Assembly (NCBI GenBank): GCA_028682845.1
Contig: JAJRAT010000178.1
Location: forward strand, 1 to 6,165
DNA from: Methanothrix sp.
GTDB lineage: Archaea; Halobacteriota; Methanosarcinia; Methanotrichales; Methanotrichaceae
Length of the DNA: 6,165 nucleotides
Reading direction: 5' to 3'
The notes under the pieces were generated by a model. That model was not told where the DNA came from, did not search any database, and worked only from the letters and a program-made list of their open reading frames with translations. Positions 1 to 6,128 of this stretch are shown here, piece after piece (within the stretch, counting starts at the first letter, position 1; each line of letters starts with the position of its first letter). Both the position numbers and the translations under genes were made by a program.

Positions 1-13
1 GCGAAATTACATT

Positions 14-18
14 GGAGG
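14..18 (+). promoter_or_regulatory. Shine-Dalgarno of cdc48
   Basis: GGAGG followed by a 6-nt spacer to the ATG at 25. It supports this start codon. The promoter itself lies upstream of the window or in its first bases and cannot be judged. Confidence 0.85.
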
Positions 19-24
19 ATTTTA

Positions 25-2196
25 ATGACAGGAGAGATCACACTCAAGGTTATTGAAGCTCGTCCGACGGATGTGGGACGCGGCATTGCCCGGGTTGACC
101 CGGCGGTATTTCGCGAGAACGGCTGGCAGGCCGGCGATGTTCTCAGCATCGCGGGAAAGAAGAAGACTGCCGCCCTGATCTGGCCCGGCTATCCCGATGA
201 CACCGGAACTGGCGTGGTGCGTCTGGACGGAAACACCCGCAGAAACGCGGGCGTGAGCATTGACGACAAGGTTCCCGTCAAAGTGATACAGGCCGCAGCA
301 GCCGACTCGGTTATCTTCGCTCCCACCGTGCCCTTGCGCATCACCGGCGGCGAGGAATACCTGAAGCGGTACATGGAAGGGCGGGTCATCGCCAGGGGAG
401 ACATCATCGAGATCTCCGTCATGGGAAGAAAGATCGAGCTGATGGCCACTCGCGTCTCGCCCTCAAAAGATGCAGTCGTAATCGGCGACAAGACGAGGAT
501 CGAAGTATCGGAAAAGCCGGCCAAGGAAGAGAAAGCCGGTCCGAGAGTGACTTACGAGGACATCGGCGGCCTCTCCGCAGAGATCAAGAAGGTGCGGGAG
601 ATGATCGAGCTGCCCATGAAGCACCCCGAACTCTTCGAGCGGCTTGGCGTGGAAGCTCCCAAGGGCGTGCTGCTCTACGGCCCGCCCGGCACCGGCAAGA
701 CGCTGCTTGCCAAGGCCCTGGCTTCGGAGACCAATGCCCACTTCGAGACATTGAGCGGCCCGGAGATCATGTCCAAGTACTACGGCGAGTCCGAGGAGAA
801 GCTGCGCCAGCTCTTCAAGACAGCCGAGGAGCAAGCGCCTTCCATCATCCTCATCGATGAGATCGACTCCATCGCCCCCAAGAGAGAAGAGGTAACGGGC
901 GAGGTGGAGCGCCGCGTGGTGGCTCAGCTCCTGGCCCTCATGGACGGAATGGAGGCGCGCGGAAAAGTGGTCATCATCGGTGCCACCAACCGTCCCGACT
1001 CCCTCGATCCGGCATTGAGAAGGCCGGGCAGGTTTGACCGCGAGATCGAGATCGGTGTTCCCAACCGCCAGTCCCGTCTGGAGGTCTTGCAGATCCACAC
1101 CCGCGGCATGCCGCTCTCCAAAGATGTGAACCAGGAGAAGCTGGCCGATGTGACGCACGGGTTCGTTGGCGCAGATTTGGCAGCTCTGGCGCGCGAATCG
1201 GGCATGAGAGCCATCCGGCGCGTTCTCCCCGAGATCGATCTGGAGGTTGAATCGATACCTGCCGAGACCCTCAATAAAATCGAGGTCAACAACGACGATT
1301 TCCAGGATGCCTTGCGGGAGATGGAGCCCTCCGCCATGCGTGAGGTCATGGTCGAGTCGCCCAACGTCAAATGGGAAGACATCGGAGGTCTTGACGAGGT
1401 AAAGCAGGAGCTGGTGGAGTCGGTGGAGTGGCCGCTGACCTATGCCAAGCTCTTCGCTCACATGGACGCCAAGCCGCCCAAGGGAATCCTGCTCTACGGC
1501 CCGCCCGGCACCGGCAAAACCATGCTCGCCAAAGCCGTAGCCACGGAGAGCCAGGCCAACTTCATCAGCATCAAAGGCCCGGAGTTCCTGAGCAAGTGGG
1601 TGGGCGAGTCGGAAAAGGCAGTGCGTGAGACCTTCCGCAAAGCCCGCCAGGCGGCACCGTCCGTGGTCTTCCTGGATGAGATCGATTCCATTGCACCCGC
1701 TCGCGGCGGATCGACCAGCGACTCCCATGTAACGGAGCGCGTCATCTCCCAGATCCTGACCGAGCTGGACGGTCTTGAGTCCCTGAACAGCGTGATCGTC
1801 ATCGCTGCCACCAACAGGCCGGACATTATCGATTCCGCGTTGCTGAGGCCGGGGCGCTTCGACCGGCTCATCGAGATCGGTCTGCCGGACGAGAAGGCAC
1901 GACTGCAGATATTGAAGATCCATGCCGGCAAGAAGCCCCTCGCCGATGACGTCTCCCTGGAGGACCTGTCCAAGAGGACCGAGAAGTACTCCGGTGCGGA
2001 TCTATCCGCCGTGGTCAACGAGGCGGTGATGCTCGCCATCAGAGAGTGTGTCCTGGGCGGCAAGGCCAAGGAAGATGCGAACATGTGCGACTACAAGATC
2101 GAGAAGAAGCACTTCGACGAGGCCATGAAGAAGGTTCACCCCACGGCTGCGGAGGAGGATTTCTACAAGAAGTTCGCCGGGGCCAAGGCATTCTAA
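25..2196 (+). CDS. cdc48: Cdc48/VCP-type AAA+ ATPase (archaeal VAT-like unfoldase)
   Basis: Cytosolic ATP-driven protein unfoldase of the Cdc48/p97/VAT family, complete at 723 aa, close to the usual archaeal length. Residues 1 to about 165 match the substrate/cofactor-binding N domain. D1 has Walker A GPPGTGKT (219-226), Walker B with D278/E279, sensor-1 N322, and candidate arginine fingers R336 and R339. D2 has a second GPPGTGKT (492-499), D551/E552, N597 and R611/R614. Both sites look catalytically intact. The D1 pore loop is KYYG (251-254), aromatic as in archaeal enzymes and unlike the KLAG loop of eukaryotic p97; the D2 loop is KWVG (524-527). Family knowledge: hexameric rings thread substrates and may feed the 20S proteasome. 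The protein ends in AKAF, so a hydrophobic-Tyr-X proteasome-docking tail is not evident. The ATG at 25 follows GGAGG (14-18) with a 6-nt spacer. The gene is GC-rich compared with everything downstream. Family assignment is very secure; the client proteins are unknown. Confidence 0.98.
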   Translation: MTGEITLKVIEARPTDVGRGIARVDPAVFRENGWQAGDVLSIAGKKKTAALIWPGYPDDTGTGVVRLDGNTRRNAGVSIDDKVPVKVIQAAAADSVIFAPTVPLRITGGEEYLKRYMEGRVIARGDIIEISVMGRKIELMATRVSPSKDAVVIGDKTRIEVSEKPAKEEKAGPRVTYEDIGGLSAEIKKVREMIELPMKHPELFERLGVEAPKGVLLYGPPGTGKTLLAKALASETNAHFETLSGPEIMSKYYGESEEKLRQLFKTAEEQAPSIILIDEIDSIAPKREEVTGEVERRVVAQLLALMDGMEARGKVVIIGATNRPDSLDPALRRPGRFDREIEIGVPNRQSRLEVLQIHTRGMPLSKDVNQEKLADVTHGFVGADLAALARESGMRAIRRVLPEIDLEVESIPAETLNKIEVNNDDFQDALREMEPSAMREVMVESPNVKWEDIGGLDEVKQELVESVEWPLTYAKLFAHMDAKPPKGILLYGPPGTGKTMLAKAVATESQANFISIKGPEFLSKWVGESEKAVRETFRKARQAAPSVVFLDEIDSIAPARGGSTSDSHVTERVISQILTELDGLESLNSVIVIAATNRPDIIDSALLRPGRFDRLIEIGLPDEKARLQILKIHAGKKPLADDVSLEDLSKRTEKYSGADLSAVVNEAVMLAIRECVLGGKAKEDANMCDYKIEKKHFDEAMKKVHPTAAEEDFYKKFAGAKAF

Positions 2197-2224
2197 AGGC
2201 CCCGCAAATTTTTTATTATGTTTT
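2178..2224 (+). terminator. Stem-loop plus T-tract terminator of cdc48
   Basis: A perfect 7-bp stem, CGGGGCC (2178-2184) with GGCCCCG (2198-2204), has a 13-nt loop containing the stop codon TAA (2194-2196). It is followed by CAAA, a T6 run (2209-2214) and a T4 run (2221-2224). The T tracts alone would suffice for archaeal RNA polymerase; the added GC hairpin is like a bacterial intrinsic terminator. It separates cdc48 from the convergent gene ending at 2265. Confidence 0.7.
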
Positions 2225-2264
2225 ACGTCTCCAATCGCATCATTGCGGGAAGATTGCTTTAAGA

Positions 2265-3230
2265 TTAAGGCGGCAATCCGGCGCAGGAGCAATTGAAGAT
2301 CGAATCGGAATTCAGGCCGACCCGATCCGATTGGGACATATCGCTAAAGCCGCCCTGGCAGCAGGGAAGCCATCCGTCTTCGACTCTATTGCGGTTAACG
2401 AAGTCATCCATGTTCACTTTGATTCTTATGGTTTGCTGGCCGATGTAGTCCTCCGATATGAATACATCAGGCTTTTGCGGAGTGATTCCTTTGGAGGGAT
2501 AACCGGAGGGCGCGCCCTTCGCAAAGCCAAGATGAGTCAGGCTGCCTGTCGAGTCCATGTTCAGAGCATAAAAGCTGGAGCGATTCAGGGATTTGGTAAC
2601 GAATAACTGCGACGATGTGATGTCTGCATGAATCATAGTCCGATTGAGATTGGTTCGATACAGGCTCTCTTTATTCAAATTCCAGGAATCAATCGACGTG
2701 GTTGCGATGTCGCCGTTGTTGTCGTAGAATTCTTTATTGTGCACTTTTGGACCACTGTAGGACATCTTCTTGTAATTGGCATAAGCGGAAGGCCAGAATT
2801 CATCAGAATCGATACTAGCAGACTCTTTAATAACAGGAACCAGGATAAAATTTGACGGGTTCAGGGGATCAGGAACGCTGATATATTCAGTGGCGCTGGC
2901 CAGCTCGAGATAGATCGACACCGGGCCTTCCATAGTCTGAAGGCGCTGCTTCTCGTCAATCGATAGGCTTCCACCTCGAACTGCAGAAGACTGTTCATTG
3001 GAATTGATTCCTGCGATATTCGTAACCCGGTTGAATCTGGTGAAATTTCCATTTCCAGATACGCTTCCATCCAGGCTGAAGGTCATATTGTGGGTCTCTC
3101 TGGTGAGGTAGAACGCAGGTCCGCCATCCACCTGAGCAACGATGCGATACCCGATTGTAGCATCGGACGATCCGATCGCCAACAGCAAAATAGATAGTAA
3201 TGACAGGCAATGTATCAATCTGGATGTCAA
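2265..3230 (-). CDS. Secreted protein with C-terminal cysteine cluster, unknown function
   Basis: A 321-aa exported protein that I do not recognise. The start chosen is TTG at 3230: AGGAGG lies 9 nt upstream, while an in-frame TTG at 3257 would place that Shine-Dalgarno inside the gene. Residues 1-24 form a signal peptide (basic R4, hydrophobic stretch 8-19, likely cleavage after SDA). The mature part, about 297 aa, is rich in Ser, Asn, Asp and Tyr, with no membrane segment after the signal. Five Asn-X-Ser/Thr sequons lie at N48, N62, N196, N216 and N313; the other three secreted proteins here have none. The only mature cysteines are C290-C291 (in WLPCCQGG) and C314/C316 (in NCSC), near the C-terminus, fit for two disulfides or a metal site. 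It lies last in the minus-strand group, convergent with cdc48, with its own TATA-like element. An extracellular glycoprotein or sheath/S-layer-associated role is inferred; no catalytic motif is visible. Confidence 0.85.
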   Translation of the reverse strand: MTSRLIHCLSLLSILLLAIGSSDATIGYRIVAQVDGGPAFYLTRETHNMTFSLDGSVSGNGNFTRFNRVTNIAGINSNEQSSAVRGGSLSIDEKQRLQTMEGPVSIYLELASATEYISVPDPLNPSNFILVPVIKESASIDSDEFWPSAYANYKKMSYSGPKVHNKEFYDNNGDIATTSIDSWNLNKESLYRTNLNRTMIHADITSSQLFVTKSLNRSSFYALNMDSTGSLTHLGFAKGAPSGYPSKGITPQKPDVFISEDYIGQQTIRIKVNMDDFVNRNRVEDGWLPCCQGGFSDMSQSDRVGLNSDSIFNCSCAGLPP

Positions 3231-3239
3231 ATCCTGATC

Positions 3240-3245
3240 CCTCCT
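3240..3245 (-). promoter_or_regulatory. Shine-Dalgarno that fixes the TTG start at 3230
   Basis: On the minus strand AGGAGG is followed by a 9-nt spacer and TTG at 3230. The start codon is weak but the ribosome-binding site is strong. This argues against the upstream in-frame TTG at 3257, which has no good site and would give a longer, charged N-terminus ahead of the signal peptide. Confidence 0.75.
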
Positions 3246-3295
3246 AAATGATCTCAATAGCGGTCTAATTCGGACATATTGAGTGTTCTATCGGA

Positions 3296-3312
3296 TAAAA
3301 TATAACAGTTTT
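3296..3312 (-). promoter_or_regulatory. Candidate BRE/TATA promoter of the 321-aa gene
   Basis: Read on the minus strand, AAAACTG (3312-3306) precedes TTATATTTTA (3305-3296), an arrangement like an archaeal BRE followed by a TATA box. Initiation about 25 nt downstream would fall near 3275, giving a leader of about 45 nt before the TTG at 3230. The surrounding sequence is AT-rich, so this is a best candidate, not a proven promoter. Confidence 0.4.
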
Positions 3313-3517
3313 GGTTGAAAAATCTTGTTAATGTTACGGAGATGAAGTTCTAAACTGCACTAATAATGAATCGTACTTATTAACAGTAGCCAATTCGCCC
3401 ATTGGTTTTTGCTCACAGTTGTCATTATTCAAATATCGAATGAATCATTAGCTTAGCCGGTAGACTTGAATTAGCGATGCCTTTCCGGATCAATTAATCC
3501 GTCCTGTCGGGAAGATT

Positions 3518-3554
3518 AAAAAAATGCAAAAAAGCTGTAAAGTCTGAAAAAAAA
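3518..3554 (-). terminator. Triple T-tract terminator after the 319-aa gene
   Basis: Directly after the TGA stop (3559-3557) the minus strand has T8 (3554-3547), T6 (3533-3528) and T7 (3524-3518). Successive oligo-T runs are the usual archaeal termination signal. No strong hairpin precedes them. Confidence 0.7.
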
Positions 3555-3556
3555 TA

Positions 3557-4516
3557 TCAGAACCATTTTGCAATCATAGACATAGTATAGCTCTGCTGTT
3601 GACTAATGCTGTCCGGCATGGTGATCTTCACTGTCTTGAAGGACATCGGATAGCTATCCTCAGGAATAGTTTGTACCTCGAAAACCGCCTCCTTCGTGTT
3701 TGTATAGAACGGTGTGAATTTTATTCCTGCAAGGATAGGGCCGCTCGAAACTTGGGGCAGAGACAGAAGCTGGTAATTGTCGTTAGACAGAATGCTGAGC
3801 GAGGTTGCCAGAGATGCACTCTCTGATTTCAAGTTTATACTGTCCGAAAACGTGTGGTCTGCACCTTCGGTATCCGTTAGCTCAAATGCGTCAGAATCCA
3901 CCAATGCAGTCTTTCCTAAGTGCTGAGTTTCTATGTGGGAGATGAACGCGTTTTCCATCTCGTCCAAAGAGATGCCGGAGCCCTGAGAATTGATCGAACC
4001 TGGTGTGATGACGGATTTATCGGTATAAATGCTATTCTGAGTCAAGATCTCCTTTGCCACTGAAGAATCGGAATTCGCGTAGGAAGAATCCAATTCTCCA
4101 TTCACGATCTTGGTGGCAACGCCCATCGACATGGCTATGTCGTCGTATGAACCAACACTCTTCGACCAGCGGAAGGACCCGGATTTCGTCTCTACTGACG
4201 CGTCCACATTATTTGCATCATCCCCTTCCTGAACTGCGGTTATCGTATCGGTGAATTTGCCGTCCGAACTGGTGGATGCCCCGGCTCCGGCGGAATAGAT
4301 GGAATATGGATAATCAGCGAAGCCGCTATAAGGCAACAGTATGGCGGAAGACGCATAATTGGCATTCTCAACGCTTACGCTCTCGCTAACTGATGAACCG
4401 GAATTGTACAGCGTGATGCCAACGCTGACGCTGGCATCGGCGTTAGAGGCGGCAGCAAGGAGAAACAGAGAGCAAACCAACGCAACTCTCTCTAACGATT
4501 TTTTATCGGATTTCAT
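3557..4516 (-). CDS. Ser-rich secreted protein, unknown function
   Basis: A 319-aa exported protein that I do not recognise. Residues 1-28 form a signal peptide: basic start with K2, K5, K6 and R10, hydrophobic stretch 11-23, likely cleavage after ADA (26-28). The single cysteine, C16, is inside the hydrophobic stretch and does not form a lipobox, so the mature protein has no cysteine and is probably not a lipoprotein. The mature N-terminal part is very rich in Ser, Val and Ala with an alternating pattern (about residues 29-60), which suggests beta structure. No N-X-S/T sequon, no second membrane segment and no catalytic motif were seen. It ends in an aromatic pair, WF. The ATG at 4516 has GGGGAG 10 nt upstream. 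It starts 44 nt after the 221-aa gene ends, on the same strand with no T tract between, so the two are probably co-transcribed; strong T tracts follow it. An extracellular structural or surface role is inferred. Confidence 0.85.
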   Translation of the reverse strand: MKSDKKSLERVALVCSLFLLAAASNADASVSVGITLYNSGSSVSESVSVENANYASSAILLPYSGFADYPYSIYSAGAGASTSSDGKFTDTITAVQEGDDANNVDASVETKSGSFRWSKSVGSYDDIAMSMGVATKIVNGELDSSYANSDSSVAKEILTQNSIYTDKSVITPGSINSQGSGISLDEMENAFISHIETQHLGKTALVDSDAFELTDTEGADHTFSDSINLKSESASLATSLSILSNDNYQLLSLPQVSSGPILAGIKFTPFYTNTKEAVFEVQTIPEDSYPMSFKTVKITMPDSISQQQSYTMSMIAKWF

Positions 4517-4526
4517 CTTGAATCAA

Positions 4527-4532
4527 CTCCCC
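4527..4532 (-). promoter_or_regulatory. Ribosome binding site of the 319-aa gene
   Basis: Minus-strand GGGGAG is followed by a 10-nt spacer to the ATG at 4516. The spacer contains TTGATTCAA, one copy of the TGAWTCA heptamer that recurs in the intergenic stretches of this window. Confidence 0.55.
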
Positions 4533-4560
4533 AATAATTAGATCGGAATCCTGCCCTCGT

Positions 4561-5226
4561 TTAATCCACCAATAGCACTGAGTTGGTGCTGAGAGTGCCC
4601 GTGTAGTCCATGCCGCATTCATCGATCGAATTTATGTAGTCAAATCCGTTCTCCCATGCAAAGCCCGGCAATGTCGATATTGCCTGATCATAAGTCTCTT
4701 CGGTCAGTGTATCCCCCTTGGTGTCGCTCTTAGCGGCAAAGTTGAATATCTCGTCACCTATCGATACGATGTTTCGGTTATAGCCGCCGGACGTGTCGCC
4801 GGATGCCTCGCACCCTGCGATCTGTTCAATGACGAATAAGTAAGGCATGACAGTACAGGAGTGAGTTTGAAATATCGAGCTTCGATAACCGTTTTCCGTA
4901 GGATAAGTCTGCGTCAGTGCGGCCATCATTCCGAAGGCTTTGGCCCCGGTTGCCAGTGTGGTCGCTTCAGAATTTATCGAAACCGTCCGGTCGTCATTCA
5001 ACTGGAAAGTGCTCTCGGTCTCAAAATCGAGGGTTGTCTTATCCTCGCCGTCTGCGCTGGTCGAGATCGTGTATCCCCCACCAATATCTTTAATCGACTC
5101 CGGCGGTTTGAAGAATACATTGGTCTGAGTAATTGTACCAACGCTGGTTTTAACCGTACCAGAACCTCCTAATGCCTCAGTCGATAATAATAGCACTACA
5201 AATATGGCTACCAGTATCGTCTTCAT
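4561..5226 (-). CDS. Small secreted protein with three cysteines, unknown function
   Basis: A 221-aa exported protein that I do not recognise. Residues 1-20 form a short clean signal peptide: K2, hydrophobic stretch 4-14, likely cleavage after ALG (18-20). The mature part, about 201 aa, begins Gly/Ser/Thr-rich with alternating polar and hydrophobic residues. Its middle (about 90-105) is Ala/Met-rich. Cysteines are C124, C139 and C204; an odd number means one is free, links to another chain or binds a ligand. There are no N-X-S/T sequons and no later membrane segment. The ATG at 5226 is preceded by a GGGGGAAAG-type site in a 16-nt element identical to the one before the 138-aa gene. It is the first gene of a likely two-gene unit with the 319-aa gene. 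I saw no convincing sequence match to that neighbour. A surface or extracellular role is inferred from export only. Confidence 0.83.
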   Translation of the reverse strand: MKTILVAIFVVLLLSTEALGGSGTVKTSVGTITQTNVFFKPPESIKDIGGGYTISTSADGEDKTTLDFETESTFQLNDDRTVSINSEATTLATGAKAFGMMAALTQTYPTENGYRSSIFQTHSCTVMPYLFVIEQIAGCEASGDTSGGYNRNIVSIGDEIFNFAAKSDTKGDTLTEETYDQAISTLPGFAWENGFDYINSIDECGMDYTGTLSTNSVLLVD

Positions 5227-5240
5227 CTATTCTTTCCCCC
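5225..5240 (-). repeat. Shared 16-nt pre-start element, copy 1 (221-aa gene)
   Basis: Minus-strand GGGGGAAAGAATAGAT ends at the A and T of the ATG start codon. The same 16 bases occur before the 138-aa gene (6041-6026). The G-rich end is at roughly Shine-Dalgarno distance but is a poor match to GGAGGTGA. It may be an atypical ribosome-binding site, a regulatory leader element, or a relic of gene duplication. Confidence 0.75.
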
Positions 5241-5325
5241 GTTATCAACTAGTGATTTCAAGTCTGAACCGTTGCTTTTGTTCGCCGATTTTTTCTTGAA
5301 GATAACAATTACACTCTGGATGCAA

Positions 5326-5335
5326 ATTTAATAAA
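5326..5335 (-). promoter_or_regulatory. Candidate TATA box of the 221/319-aa operon
   Basis: Minus-strand TTTATTAAAT lies in a very AT-rich stretch. Initiation about 25 nt downstream would be near 5305, giving a leader of about 75-80 nt. Another TATA-like stretch (TTGTTATAATTGATATT, 5387-5371) is an equally possible alternative, so confidence is low. Confidence 0.3.
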
Positions 5336-5580
5336 TTAACAAGAATAGCGGATTAGAAGGAACCAAACGAAATATCAATTATAACAATTTCATATTATCT
5401 GTCATCCGTACCAATATCTCGAAAATGATGTCTGCAATATCGTATCTCGAAACCATTTTTTCCCAAGAACATGGCTTCGCAATTCCGGCCTATTTGGAAC
5501 ATGCGGTGACGGCTATTCTCCGATGCTGCAATAGTCTTTGCTGCCTGCAATCTCCAAACATCATGCACCGAACACGGGCG

Positions 5581-5593
5581 TTTTTAAAAAAAA
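5581..5593 (-). terminator. T-tract terminator after the 138-aa gene
   Basis: The minus strand has T8 (5593-5586) followed by A5, 15 nt after the TAG stop (5611-5609). This is a typical archaeal oligo-T terminator with no obvious hairpin. It implies that the 138-aa gene is transcribed separately from the 221-aa gene. Confidence 0.65.
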
Positions 5594-5608
5594 GAGTGTG
5601 CTTGCTCG

Positions 5609-6025
5609 CTAATATGCGTTTCCTTCTGCGTGGGATTGAGCTGTTGCATAGGCGCTATTGTCAGTTACAAATGCAAAATCTTTGGTGTAAGTTTCTGTTT
5701 GAGCCATGTTTGGCCCCTGCGAATAAGCAAATGCATTGGAATATCCGTCTGCCAGAGCAAAGCTATCTATCACGGCATATGCCTGTCCTGTAGATCCGGA
5801 CATTGAAACGGGATCTGTTTTGGCATCGTTCCAGGTCCAGGTCGAAGTCCAGGCTATCGAATACGGATCATAGTTCTTGAGGCTGACGGCCCCGGCATCC
5901 GCAAATGCATCGGCGGTTCCCTTTGCGGTCGGCTTGCTTTTATCCCCGCCAGAATTTGCAGATGCCGAGGCAATCAGACTCAGCCCCAGGATCAATACGA
6001 CTAACAATATTTTTTTCCTTTTCAT
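5609..6025 (-). CDS. Small Ala/aromatic-rich secreted protein, unknown function
   Basis: A 138-aa exported protein that I do not recognise. Residues 1-23 form a strong signal peptide: KRKK at 2-5, hydrophobic stretch 6-18, cleavage likely after ASA (21-23). The mature part is about 115 aa, of which about 18% is Ala (21 by my count), and it lacks Cys. It carries repeated short x-A-F/Y-A units: DAFA (39-42), QAYA (81-84), NAFA (97-100), SAYA (124-127) and a terminal NAY (136-138). A Trp-rich patch lies at residues 59-65 (W59, W63, W65). The alternating small/aromatic pattern favours beta strands, as in fibre-forming or sheath proteins; that is inference. There are no sequons, catalytic motifs or later membrane segment. 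The ATG at 6025 is preceded by the 16-nt element shared with the 221-aa gene. A T8 tract follows the stop, so it is probably monocistronic. Confidence 0.83.
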   Translation of the reverse strand: MKRKKILLVVLILGLSLIASASANSGGDKSKPTAKGTADAFADAGAVSLKNYDPYSIAWTSTWTWNDAKTDPVSMSGSTGQAYAVIDSFALADGYSNAFAYSQGPNMAQTETYTKDFAFVTDNSAYATAQSHAEGNAY

Positions 6026-6041
6026 ATCTATTCTTTCCCCC
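6026..6041 (-). repeat. Shared 16-nt pre-start element, copy 2 (138-aa gene)
   Basis: Minus-strand GGGGGAAAGAATAGAT lies immediately before the ATG at 6025 and is identical to 5240-5225. Here the ATG follows the element, whereas in copy 1 the last two bases of the element are the A and T of the ATG, so the spacing differs by 2 nt. Just upstream, GGAGGGAAGATTA (6054-6042) looks like a degenerate tandem version of the same element and contains a better Shine-Dalgarno core, but too far from the ATG. Confidence 0.75.
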
Positions 6042-6118
6042 TAATCTTCCCTCCGCAGATTTCCAAAGTTATTCATTTAATTCAGAGGGAACACCATGAT
6101 TCAGTTATGCTTCTTTGT

Positions 6119-6128
6119 CTAATAAAAA
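6119..6128 (-). promoter_or_regulatory. Candidate TATA box of the 138-aa gene
   Basis: Minus-strand TTTTTATTAG would place initiation near 6098 and give a leader of roughly 70 nt, similar in length to that of the 221-aa gene. The region is AT-rich and other weak candidates exist, so this is tentative. Confidence 0.3.

Larger units (their letters stand above)
3246..3556. other. Noncoding intergenic region between the 319-aa and 321-aa genes
   Basis: About 310 nt without a supportable gene on either strand. From high to low coordinate it holds the T-tract terminator of the 319-aa gene (3554-3518), a near-perfect 16-nt palindrome (3486-3501), a TGAATCA heptamer inside the odd palindrome AATGA-A-TCATT (3439-3449), and the candidate promoter of the 321-aa gene. 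I see no tRNA-like or other recognisable RNA fold. Confidence 0.6.
5241..5608. other. Intergenic region with an AT-rich part and a GC-richer block
   Basis: About 370 nt without a supportable gene. The part next to the 221-aa gene is AT-rich (about 28% GC over 5281-5400) and holds the likely promoter. The far part (5461-5580) rises to about 52% GC, unlike a typical intergenic spacer. It has a minus-strand frame open for roughly 60 codons (about 5396-5582) but no credible start or ribosome-binding site. The heptamer CTGCAAT occurs three times on the plus strand (5432, 5526, 5545). The block could be a decayed gene or an unrecognised RNA; I cannot decide. Confidence 0.5.

Noticed and set aside
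463..1923. 486-codon open frame antisense to cdc48
   Set aside because: It is a shadow of a GC-rich AAA+ gene. The translated product is Gly/Leu/His/Asp-rich low-complexity text with no recognisable domain, and the sense frame is unmistakable.
1494..2084. 196-codon antisense frame over D2 of cdc48
   Set aside because: Mirror of the conserved D2 domain; no independent evidence such as a ribosome-binding site or spacing to a neighbour.
2236..2247. CGCA/TGCG hairpin in the convergent spacer as a terminator of the 321-aa gene
   Set aside because: The stem is only 4 bp and is not followed by a T tract on the minus strand.
2046..2855. Plus-strand frames running out of cdc48 and antisense to the 321-aa gene
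   Set aside because: One begins within cdc48 in another frame, crosses the terminator and continues antisense to the secreted protein; none has a ribosome-binding site.
3557..4516. Lipoprotein reading of the 319-aa protein because of C16
   Set aside because: The cysteine is inside the hydrophobic stretch, followed by more hydrophobic residues and a normal ADA cleavage site, and the lipobox is poor.
4359..4541. 60-codon plus-strand frame over the start of the 319-aa gene
   Set aside because: Exact antisense of a signal peptide region; no ribosome-binding site.
3557..5226. Recent duplication between the 221-aa and 319-aa genes
   Set aside because: Apart from signal peptides and Ser/Thr-rich composition I could not find an alignable stretch by eye.
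5425..5793. 122-codon plus-strand frame
   Set aside because: No Shine-Dalgarno before the ATG, and half of it is antisense to the 138-aa secreted protein, whose signal peptide and composition are convincing.
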